64,000 bases of DNA from CAZAYY01 sp964489525 (lineage in GTDB: Bacteria > Chloroflexota > Anaerolineae > Anaerolineales > JABWBV01). The position numbers were made by a program, and so were the translations under genes. How positions within the stretch are numbered: position 1 is the stretch's first letter; every line of letters begins with the position of its first letter. The stretch spans positions 19,223 through 83,222 of the forward strand of contig CAZAYY010000018.1 of NCBI GenBank assembly GCA_964489525.1, written 5' to 3'. Below the pieces are notes generated by a model. That model saw only the letters and a program-made list of their open reading frames with translations, was not told where the DNA came from and did no database searches. This document shows positions 34,801 through 40,952 of this stretch, one piece after another.

Positions 34801-35210
34801 ACCCGGTCTCCTGGGCTGTTATTCGCCAGGTACTGCCCAATCGCATTCAGGTATTGGTCCAGCGCATCGAACACCGGCACTGGCCCGCGGGTGCCATCCC
34901 AGCTTTCCAGCCAGGCCAACGGCAGGTTGGGAACACCCGGCAGTGCCCTTTCAGTTGCATGACATAGGTGCAGCAAAAAGGTAACCGCGTCGGTATCTTC
35001 TTCTCCGGCCTGGTACCACAGCGTGGGGCTGTGTGACTGGACCCATTCACTCAACGCAGTGGATTTTCCATATCCAGCACCCGCCACCAACAGGGTTACC
35101 CGGTGGTTAAACGCCTCGCTGAGGGCCTGGCTCACTCGCTGGCGCGGCAGCGTGCGCGGGCTTTGGCGTGGGGGGCTAATTTTCGTCAACAAGATTTGCG
35201 GCAGGCTCAT
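31830..35210 (-). CDS. Giant AfsR/MalT-type transcriptional activator (NTPase, repeats, BTAD)
   Basis: The protein has 1126 residues. N-terminal STAND-type NTPase: Walker A GAGYGKST (about 44-51) and Walker B VLLVIDDAH (about 136-144), with a MalT-like opening ILLTKISPP. The middle (about 380-830) is a long array of TPR-like helices. Residues 870-960 form an OmpR-like winged helix (RVQTLGSFQVWLG, REKARQLFQLLLTF), followed by a bacterial transcriptional activator domain (about 975-1120, VDAAAFTQACQDAE...RAYQRC). AGGAG lies seven bases before ATG. It sits at the head of the minus-strand acyl-CoA run and probably activates it after sensing a ligand. Confidence 0.9.
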   Translation of the reverse strand: MSLPQILLTKISPPRQSPRTLPRQRVSQALSEAFNHRVTLLVAGAGYGKSTALSEWVQSHSPTLWYQAGEEDTDAVTFLLHLCHATERALPGVPNLPLAWLESWDGTRGPVPVFDALDQYLNAIGQYLANNSPGDRVLLVIDDAHLSAAIPEIAQVVDRLVGRAPSGLHLLLAARPPLKLPSLPRWRARGEVLTVSQLTLAFNPAEIGELFTQVFGYEVSQEEVESLYAATEGWAAALHLIWQSLRSGAVVSVDEAISRQGASLESLFSILAEDVLGRQPEDVQEFLKRSATLLNLDPEACAALGPVASPSPGGIAPIRPAAAVTAAEMLAYLRREELFVVENAATQTLRYQSVFQEFLRQRAAREECIGWHKQAASYYQGKSNPDAAIYHLLQAGDHASAAEQLVQHGAALLSAGRLDTLAAYLDTLPPLILAGYPILLTYLGDLARLHSRFQEALGWYQQAEALWRERGQLEGVARALRGQVRIYLDTVNPSRAEELLQASLRISDGISDRESQARLFELLAENKLNAGKVQEADQLRRQAESLRLEGPSDTQLTMRVLLRTGRLAEARQRLEAQAEQERRQPIQTPRAHRETQLLLSIIYAFQGEARLAYEAALEGTRRGQALHSPFVTAVGHIRQGHALLLLPQTSGPHAPARPAEARQQFEKALELSQAIAIQRLRVEACWGLSRAYGYPALSAGGEVVPGDLNKALQMAQEAIAIASLAGDEWIASISRLTMGAAFVLAGRSETAVSWLEQAARGFQECSDPFGLSVSRLWLCLDLVNPASRVSGRERPGLLKLLAETLAVCSQQEYDFLFTRPTCLGPPDERLWVPMLVLARDEGLEPAFVDRVLHQLGLSGISQHPGYQLRVQTLGSFQVWLGPRPVPAGGWRREKARQLFQLLLTFRDSALEREQFCEYLWPEADPSAAQRNFKVSLNALFQVLDPNRPPGTESTFVRREGSMYSLRLHSDMVVDAAAFTQACQDAEKAQRQSPGQPLNNAGIAACERAVALYQGEYLPEARYDTWAAAERERLAVLFLQTADLLCETYLAQKRYDEVIHLSQRILSFDNCWERAYRHLMQAYAALGDFGQAARAYQRCRKILQEELDVAPAPETQALYKQLTQLER

Positions 35211-35270
35211 CCAATGGCTCCTGAAGGATTCTCAGCCCATACAATAACCCAGATCCGTCTTGTGAAACAT

Positions 35271-35303
35271 GGGACAATTGTCCCGTCTTTTACAGGACAA
35301 TTG
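35271..35303. promoter_or_regulatory. Candidate operator: palindrome plus repeated GGACAATTG half-site
   Basis: GGGACAATTGTCCC (35271-35284) is a perfect 14-base palindrome. GGACAATTG is repeated at 35295-35303, 23 bases further, about two helix turns. It lies between the divergent AfsR-type gene and relA and ends five bases before the relA -35. SARP-type regulators bind direct repeats at about this spacing, but binding is inferred. Confidence 0.5.
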
Positions 35304-35307
35304 GGGC

Positions 35308-35336
35308 TTGTAACCATACCCAAATTTCTGTATGAT
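35308..35336 (+). promoter_or_regulatory. Sigma-70-type promoter of the RelA/SpoT homologue
   Basis: TTGTAA (35308-35313), a 17-base spacer and TATGAT (35331-35336). The transcript would start near 35343, about 125 bases before the ATG at 35468. Confidence 0.6.
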
Positions 35337-35467
35337 AAACGATAACACTTTTTTAAATTTTGTGTAAAGGGTAAATTTCCACAACCACCCCGAAGGCAAA
35401 TTAGCGCCCATCGGTTTTGTTTGTGCACCTGTTTTTTACCCAATTGCTTCCTCTGATGAGGCACACC

Positions 35468-37729
35468 ATGCCCGAGTCTGGATCGCCCTTCATACAGTCG
35501 CTAATGGAAAAACTCCATAAGTATATGGCGCCTGAAGACTGTGCCCATGTGTACCACGCCTACGAAGTGTCTGCAAGAGCACACGCCGGGCGCAAACGCG
35601 AATCGGGCGAGCCATTCATCACCCATCCGATTGCCACTGCCTCGATTCTTGCCGACATGTGCATGGACCGGCCCACCATTATGGCCGCTTTACTGCACGA
35701 TGTTTTAGAAGACGAACCGATCACCTTTGAGCAGCTGAAAGACATTTTCGGCATCGAAGTTTCCAACCTGGTCAAGGGTGTCACCAAGTTAAAAGAAAAA
35801 GCCGAAGAAGCCTCTAAAGCCCCGCTTGAGCAGGTTTCGGGCGAAGCCGACCACCTGCCCCGGGGCTGGCAGATTTCGGACCTCAACCTTAAGAACCTGC
35901 TGCAGGCCACATCCTACGATGTCCGGGTTGTGTTGATCAAGCTGGCCGACCGGCTGCACAACATGCGCACCCTGGAATATAAACAAAAAGAATCCAGCCG
36001 GATCAACAAAGCCCGGGAAACCCTTTTCTTATACGTGCCCATCGCCACCCGCCTCGGCATCTGGTGGCTGAAAACAGAGCTGGAAAACCTCTCCCTTAAA
36101 ACCCAATATCCCCAACTGGCCGAAAACCTCAAAAAGAACCTTGAAAAAATCAACCAGGAACAGGCGGCCATCTTCCAAAGCATTTCGCCCTTGCTGACTG
36201 AAAAACTGGCTCAATCGGGGATCCATGCCCGCCTGGAGCGCGTCGCGCCCCAGGTTTACGAATTGTACTCCCGGGCCAAAATGCAAGGCCGCCCGGCAGA
36301 ACAAATCCGGATGCCCCTGGTGGTTTGCATCATCGCCCAAACGGTCGAAGACTGCTATACGGCTGTCAAAGGCGTTCATGAACTCTGGCAGTACATCCCC
36401 GGCAGTTTTGACGACTACATCTTCACCCCGAAAGAAAAATACTACCGTTCGCTGCACACAACCGTGGTAGGCCCAGGCGGACTGCCATTAAAAGCACGCT
36501 TCCGCTCACACCAGATGCACGAAGAAGCCCAATTTGGCGTGTTCGCCTATTGGCGCTTTGCCGAGGGAATGAAGTCTTTTTCCCGCCGTGCATCTAAAGA
36601 CGATTGGGCAGGCGTCATCCGCCCCTGGAGCCGACAGGCTCAAAGCCCTGCCGACTTTATCAAATCACTTGGCTCCGAAGTTTTGTTGGGACGGGTGCAG
36701 GTATTTAGCCCCAAAGGCAAGGTGTTCAGCCTGCCGCCCAATGCCACCCCGATTGACCTGGCCTACGCCATCCACTCCGATATCGGCGATACCTGCTGTG
36801 GGGCGCGGGTAAACGACCACCTGGTCACCCTGGACACCCGCCTGAAAAATGGCGACCGGGTAGACATTATCACCGTGGATAACACCGTTCCCCAACTTCA
36901 CTGGCTCGACCCCCACCTGGAGCTGGCCAACACGGCCCATGCTCGCGGGCAAATTAAGCGCTGGTTCCGGCGCAAAACCCCTGCCGAACATATGGAAATT
37001 GGACGGGGGGCTTTGCTCAAAGAGCTGGATCTTTTGGGCATCACCCAATTTTCAGGCGAATATTCCCTCAAAAAAATCGCCCGGGTGTTCGGCCTGCGCG
37101 AGGAAGAAAGACTGTTTGAAAAAATTGGCTCGGCCCATTTGCTGCCCCACACCATCGCCGAAACCTTGCTCAACCGGGAATATCACCAGAAGCCCATCCC
37201 CGGCAAAGTGTTCGAACCCATCTCGCGGCCTACAAAAACCTGGCTTGAAGGCGGCCAGGTTTTTGGCACGGGCAAATATCCCTCCCACCTTGCTGACTGC
37301 TGCCGCCCCAGGCCGGGCGACCCGATCATTGGCCTCTTCCTCACCAGCAGGAACACTGCCCGGGTTCTCGCCAGCGAAGATCTTGTGATGATTCACCGTG
37401 CCGACTGCCCCCAGGGCCTGCGCGATGCAGAAACCTACCGCACCCTTCAAGTTACCTGGGAGCCCAATCCACCCACAACGTTCACCACCAATCTTGCCGT
37501 CATCGCCATTGAAAGAAGCGGCCTGCTGCAAGAGATTTCATCCATCCTCTTCCATTCGCAAATCAACATCCTGCAAATTCAGGCGACTACCGATGGCGAA
37601 AAACGTAATGCCAGCCTCCAGGCCCTGCTGGAGGTGGAAAAAGTGTCTCAACTTGTGTGCATTCTGCACCGGGTGAACCACCTGCGCAATGTCATCCATG
37701 TCCAACGGATCATTGCGCAGGATGTTTAA
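35468..37729 (+). CDS. RelA/SpoT family protein with intact hydrolase and degenerate synthetase
   Basis: The 753-residue protein has HD, synthetase, TGS and ACT domains. The ppGpp-hydrolase site is complete: His53 (THPIA), His77-Asp78 and Glu81-Asp82 (LLHDVLED), Asp161 and Asn165 (LADRLHN). In the synthetase domain the metal Asp of the YDLxAxR motif is Met282 (IRMPLVVC), and the catalytic Glu of EIQIRT is Lys342 (LKARFRS), while HELW, PGSFDDYI and SLHTTV remain. TGS (about 415-480) and ACT (about 675-750) are present. I infer a SpoT-like (p)ppGpp hydrolase without synthetase activity. ATG at 35468 has GAGG six bases upstream. Confidence 0.88.
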   Translation: MPESGSPFIQSLMEKLHKYMAPEDCAHVYHAYEVSARAHAGRKRESGEPFITHPIATASILADMCMDRPTIMAALLHDVLEDEPITFEQLKDIFGIEVSNLVKGVTKLKEKAEEASKAPLEQVSGEADHLPRGWQISDLNLKNLLQATSYDVRVVLIKLADRLHNMRTLEYKQKESSRINKARETLFLYVPIATRLGIWWLKTELENLSLKTQYPQLAENLKKNLEKINQEQAAIFQSISPLLTEKLAQSGIHARLERVAPQVYELYSRAKMQGRPAEQIRMPLVVCIIAQTVEDCYTAVKGVHELWQYIPGSFDDYIFTPKEKYYRSLHTTVVGPGGLPLKARFRSHQMHEEAQFGVFAYWRFAEGMKSFSRRASKDDWAGVIRPWSRQAQSPADFIKSLGSEVLLGRVQVFSPKGKVFSLPPNATPIDLAYAIHSDIGDTCCGARVNDHLVTLDTRLKNGDRVDIITVDNTVPQLHWLDPHLELANTAHARGQIKRWFRRKTPAEHMEIGRGALLKELDLLGITQFSGEYSLKKIARVFGLREEERLFEKIGSAHLLPHTIAETLLNREYHQKPIPGKVFEPISRPTKTWLEGGQVFGTGKYPSHLADCCRPRPGDPIIGLFLTSRNTARVLASEDLVMIHRADCPQGLRDAETYRTLQVTWEPNPPTTFTTNLAVIAIERSGLLQEISSILFHSQINILQIQATTDGEKRNASLQALLEVEKVSQLVCILHRVNHLRNVIHVQRIIAQDV

Positions 37730-37736
37730 AGCGGGC

Positions 37737-37934
37737 TCAGCCGCCCAGGCTGTCGTTATCCACAGGGTTGCAAATCACGCACAGTTCCTCTGGGCCAACA
37801 ATCGCCAGGTTATATTCTGCAAACAATTCTTCTTTATGGGTTTTACAAACGTAAAACTCGCGCGGCCAGTTTAAATAGCGCTGTCGAACCGGCTCTGGGG
37901 TGGGTGTCTTTTCTTCAGGTTTGTGTTCGGTCAT
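37737..37934 (-). CDS. Small Cys-containing protein, unknown function
   Basis: The 65-residue protein has a charged, Pro-rich start (MTEHKPEEKTPTPEP), then YVCKTHKEELF and ELCVICNPVDN. The C-x2-H and C-x2-C pairs could bind zinc. AAGGAG lies eight bases before the ATG, which supports a real gene. The family is not recognised. It is convergent with the RelA homologue and eight bases from its stop. Confidence 0.6.
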   Translation of the reverse strand: MTEHKPEEKTPTPEPVRQRYLNWPREFYVCKTHKEELFAEYNLAIVGPEELCVICNPVDNDSLGG

Positions 37935-37989
37935 GTTTGTTCTCCTTTATGCATGCTAAGGGTACGGCTCACCCGGGCGCGGATGGATT

Positions 37990-38547
37990 TTACCTGCCGG
38001 GCTTTTCATAGGCAGATTTCTTCAACTCGGCAATGTAGGGCAGCGTGCGGTATTGGTCGGCATAATCCAACCCATACCCCACCACCCAGACATCCGGAAT
38101 TTCAAAACCCAGGTAATCCAGGTGAACGTCCATTGAGCGGCGGCTCTTGCGCACCAGGGCAGCTGTGCGCAGAGAAGCCGGGTGGCGGCCCTGCAGGGTG
38201 TGGTGCAGGTACGCCAGGGTATGGCCGGAATCCACAATATCTTCCACCAGGAGCACATGCTTACCCATGGTCGGCTCACGCAAATCCATAATAAAGCGCA
38301 CCTCGCCCGAAGAATGAGCAGACTTCCCGTAGCTGGTTACGGCAATAAAATCTACCGAGCGGGGAATTTCCAGGCGGCGCGCCAGGTCCGAAAGGAACAT
38401 AAACGCCCCCTTCAAAACGCCAATCATCACCAGGTTGTCCACACTGGCATAATCTCGGCTGATTTGCGCCGCCAGTTCGCCCACCCGCTTTTGGATTTGG
38501 TCTTCGGTGAGCAATACACGTTCGATATCCGCAGGAATTTGAGACAT
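37990..38547 (-). CDS. hpt: Hypoxanthine phosphoribosyltransferase
   Basis: The 185-residue enzyme makes IMP or GMP from hypoxanthine or guanine and PRPP. The PRPP loop is HVLLVEDIVDSGHTL (about 98-112). VMIGVLKGAFMFLSDLARR (phosphate loop), VDFIAVTSYG and VVGYGLDYADQYR complete the family pattern. The second ATG (38547) is chosen: GAGGG is six bases away, whereas it touches the ATG at 38553. Confidence 0.95.
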   Translation of the reverse strand: MSQIPADIERVLLTEDQIQKRVGELAAQISRDYASVDNLVMIGVLKGAFMFLSDLARRLEIPRSVDFIAVTSYGKSAHSSGEVRFIMDLREPTMGKHVLLVEDIVDSGHTLAYLHHTLQGRHPASLRTAALVRKSRRSMDVHLDYLGFEIPDVWVVGYGLDYADQYRTLPYIAELKKSAYEKPGR

Positions 38548-38636
38548 AAGCATCCCTCGCAGTTGAATTTACCCAAAAACTGGGCTGTCTTAATTATCCA
38601 CCGAATCTGGATTCAAGAAAAGTGGTTTTTATGATG

Positions 38637-38663
38637 AAAAAGGCCAGCGTGGTATGCTGGCCT
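38637..38663 (-). terminator. Rho-independent terminator of the tRNA-Gln gene
   Basis: On the minus strand AGGCCAGC pairs with GCTGGCCT around a 7-base loop (38641-38663) and is followed by U-rich sequence (A-run 38637-38641). It lies eight bases after the tRNA CCA end. Confidence 0.85.
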
Positions 38664-38670
38664 TTCAGGT

Positions 38671-38744
38671 TGGCTGAGGGCAAAGGAGTCGAACCTCTAC
38701 ATATGGATCCAGAGTCCACTGTCCTACCATTAGACGAGCCCTCA
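38671..38744 (-). tRNA. tRNA-Gln (anticodon CTG), CCA encoded
   Basis: It folds as a normal cloverleaf on the minus strand: acceptor TGAGGGC/GCCCTCA (7 perfect pairs), short D arm GTC...GAC, anticodon stem GTGGA/TCCAT with loop CTCTGGA (anticodon CTG), T arm with loop TTCGACT, discriminator G and encoded CCA. It reads CAG codons. It lies 2.2 kb from glnS and next to gltX. Confidence 0.93.
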
Positions 38745-38760
38745 ATGTTTAGCGCGAGGT

Positions 38761-38789
38761 ATTTTACCACCTGCAGGGCGATTCGTCAA
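38761..38789 (-). promoter_or_regulatory. Promoter of tRNA-Gln
   Basis: On the minus strand TTGACG (38784-38789), a 17-base spacer and TAAAAT (38761-38766). The start would be about 10 bases before the tRNA. This is the best -35 in the window. Confidence 0.75.
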
Positions 38790-38830
38790 AGGGTTGGGTG
38801 AATGAAAATTTGGGGAGGGGAGGAAGTGAG

Positions 38831-39042
38831 AAATGAGAAATGAGAAATGAGAAATTTTAAATGCTAAATGTTAAATGTTAAATTGGGGACGCTGCGCGGG
38901 GCGGGCATTTTGTAGTGACGACTTCAGTCGTTCTTGTGTCGTTTCGAACCGTCATTGACGGCAAGCGCAGCGAGGGAGAAATCTTTTGCCCCATTGGGAA
39001 AAAGGTCCCCCCGGCTGCGCCGTTCGGGACGACACGGGGGGA
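38831..39042 (+). repeat. MITE-like element, copy 2, with GAGAAAT microrepeats at its edge
   Basis: GAGAAAT repeats (38837-38857) lead into AAATTTTAAATGCTAAATG (38852), then the same order as copy 1: GGGGACGCTGCGCGGGGCGG, ACGACTTCAGTCGT, GCGCAGCGAGGGAGAA, TTCGGGACGAC. It carries a CCGTCATTGACGG palindrome (38949-38961) absent from copy 1. It ends 17 bases before the gltX stop. Confidence 0.8.
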
Positions 39043-39059
39043 GAAGCCCGGTACCCGGG

Positions 39060-40550
39060 CTACGCCCCCGAAAGCAAAGCTACCGCTCTGCGCAGCCGGG
39101 CCAATACCTTCTCCCGCCCTATGATCACCATGCTTTCAAACAAAGGCGGGCTGACCGTTTGCCCGGTAACCGCCACGCGCAGCACGCCAAACACCTGCCC
39201 GGGCTTCAAGCCCAGCGCCTCAGCCAGCAGGCGCAGCGGCTCTTCGGCGGCTTCGTGGCTGAACTCCGGCAGGGTTTCGAGCAGCGCCAGGCTGCGCCGG
39301 GCAATTTCGAGCGCTTCGGCGGGGGTGGATTTCTTCGGCACCAGGTCTTCCAGGGCCGGCTGAACGTCCTCTTTAAAGAAAAAGGCCGCAAACGCCAGGG
39401 CTTCATCCAGGGTGGGAATGCGCTCCTGGATGATGGGCGCAATCTGCTCCAGGGTGGCCAGGTCGGCGTTGATGCCAGCCTGGGTAAAAAAGGGCTGGAT
39501 GCGCCGGGCCAGTTCTTGCGGCGGCAAAGAGCGGATGTGCAGCCCGTTGAAATGGTCGAACTTGGTAAAGTTAATCGCCGCCGGGGAGGGGTTGAGCTTG
39601 TCCAGGCTGAATTTCTCAATCAAATCCTGCATGGTAAAGAACTCGGTTTTATCGTCGTAGCTCCAGCCCATCAGGGCAATCCAGTTCACCGCGGCCTCAG
39701 GCACATAGCCCAGCCCAGCCAGGTCGGTCAGAAAGATGGACTGCCCGCTGGCGGCCATGGCTGCACTGTCGCGCTTGCTCATTTTGCCCTGCCCACTCGG
39801 TTTGAGAAATACCGAAAGGTGCACCCACTCCGGCTGCTGCCAGCCAAAAGCGTTGTAGATGTGAACATGCAGCGGGAAAGTGGCCAGCCACTCTTCCCCC
39901 CGGAACACATGAGTGATTTTCATCAGGTGATCATCCACCACCACTGCCAGGTGGTAGAGCGCCAGCCCATCCGACTTGACCAGGATGTAGTCATCCAGGT
40001 AGCGGTTCTCCACAGTGATATCGCCCCTCAAATAATCCCGGGCGGTGACGCTGCCTTCCTGGGGCATTTTGAAGCGAATGACATTGGATTCCCCGGCGGC
40101 GTGGCGGGCAGCCGCGGTTTGCGGGTCCAGGCTGCGGCAGTGGCCATCGTAGCGCATGGGCTGCTTGTTGGCCTGTTGGGCCTTGCGCACCTCATCCAGG
40201 CGTTCCGGCGTGCAAAAACAGCGGTAGGCATGCCCGCCATCCAGAAGCTGTTGGGCGTAGTGCAGGTAAATCTCTTTGCGCTCCGACTGGCGGTAAGAGC
40301 CGTACGGGCCGCCAATGTCAAAGCCCTCATCCCACTGAATGCCCAGCCAGTGCAGCCCGTCAATAATCTCCTGCTCGGTTTCCGGCTGGTAGCGCTTGCG
40401 GTCGGTATCTTCCAGCCGCAAAATAAACTGCCCGCCCGTCTGCCGGGCCAGCAAATAGTTATACAACGCCGTCCGCCCACCGCCAATATGCAGGCGGCCG
40501 GTGGGAGAAGGCGCAAAGCGCACACGTGCCGGGGTTGGGAAATCGCTCAT
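39060..40550 (-). CDS. gltX: Glutamyl-tRNA synthetase
   Basis: The 496-residue class I synthetase has the HIGH-type motif PSPTGRLHIGGGRTALYN (about 11-28; HIGG form) and KMSKRDS (about 250-256). FLKPSGQGK and DWT-like segments are typical of GluRS. ATG at 40550 has GAGGA upstream; a longer frame runs into repeat sequence and is rejected. With a separate glnS nearby it need charge only tRNA-Glu, but whether it is non-discriminating cannot be told. The gene lies between inverted copies of the MITE-like element. Confidence 0.96.
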   Translation of the reverse strand: MSDFPTPARVRFAPSPTGRLHIGGGRTALYNYLLARQTGGQFILRLEDTDRKRYQPETEQEIIDGLHWLGIQWDEGFDIGGPYGSYRQSERKEIYLHYAQQLLDGGHAYRCFCTPERLDEVRKAQQANKQPMRYDGHCRSLDPQTAAARHAAGESNVIRFKMPQEGSVTARDYLRGDITVENRYLDDYILVKSDGLALYHLAVVVDDHLMKITHVFRGEEWLATFPLHVHIYNAFGWQQPEWVHLSVFLKPSGQGKMSKRDSAAMAASGQSIFLTDLAGLGYVPEAAVNWIALMGWSYDDKTEFFTMQDLIEKFSLDKLNPSPAAINFTKFDHFNGLHIRSLPPQELARRIQPFFTQAGINADLATLEQIAPIIQERIPTLDEALAFAAFFFKEDVQPALEDLVPKKSTPAEALEIARRSLALLETLPEFSHEAAEEPLRLLAEALGLKPGQVFGVLRVAVTGQTVSPPLFESMVIIGREKVLARLRRAVALLSGA

Positions 40551-40648
40551 CTTCAAATCCTCAGAAAATAAGACGCCCACCATGGGCGTCCTGGGCAAAG
40601 TTTCAAGCGAATTATAACAGATCGGGGGAGCAAGCAGCCGGGCTGTTG

Positions 40649-40791
40649 CCCCCCCGTGTCGTCCCGAACGCCGGTCAAGATTTCTCCCTCGCTGCGCTCG
40701 CTCGAAACGACACAAGAACGACTGAAGTCGTCACTACAAAACGCCCGCCCCGCGCAGCGTCCCCAATTTAACATTTAACATTTAAAATTTT
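40649..40791 (-). repeat. MITE-like element, copy 3 (inverted relative to copies 1 and 2)
   Basis: Read on the minus strand it has AAATTTTAAATG, GGGGACGCTGCGCGGGGCGG, ACGACTTCAGTCGT, GCGAGCGCAGCGAGGGAGAAATC and GTTCGGGACGACACGGG. About 30 bases of the interior present in copies 1 and 2 (the GGTCCCCCCGGCTGCGC part) are missing. It lies 99 bases upstream of the gltX start; the 40807-40877 stretch beyond it is the CTACAGGCT low-complexity repeat. Confidence 0.8.
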
Positions 40792-40905
40792 CATTTCCTC
40801 CCGGCTCCTGGCTACAGGCTACAGGCTCCTGGCTTGCAGCCTAAAGCCTACAGCCTCCAGCCTAAAGCCTAAAGCTCTCCCCCCTCCCCGCCATCCACAA
40901 CTTGG

Positions 40906-40911
40906 TATAAT
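40906..40911 (+). promoter_or_regulatory. Extended -10 promoter (TGG-TATAAT) of glnS
   Basis: TATAAT at 40906-40911 is preceded by TTGG, giving a TGn extended -10. The -35 region is a C-rich tract without a match. The transcript would start about 35 bases before the ATG at 40953. Confidence 0.6.
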
Positions 40912-40952
40912 AAGCGGATGTGAATTCTGAACCAGGCCAAGGAGTAATCGCC

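Noticed and set aside
38837..38880. CRISPR-like array from GAGAAAT and TAAATGT repeats
   Set aside because: Units are 7 bases and contiguous without spacers, and no cas genes are present.
38934..40571. 545-residue open frame on the plus strand opposite gltX
   Set aside because: It mirrors gltX codons and begins inside a repeat element; GluRS motifs on the other strand are decisive.
40551..40952. T-box leader upstream of glnS or gltX
   Set aside because: No specifier loop or antiterminator T-box sequence; the spacers are repeat elements and a short leader.
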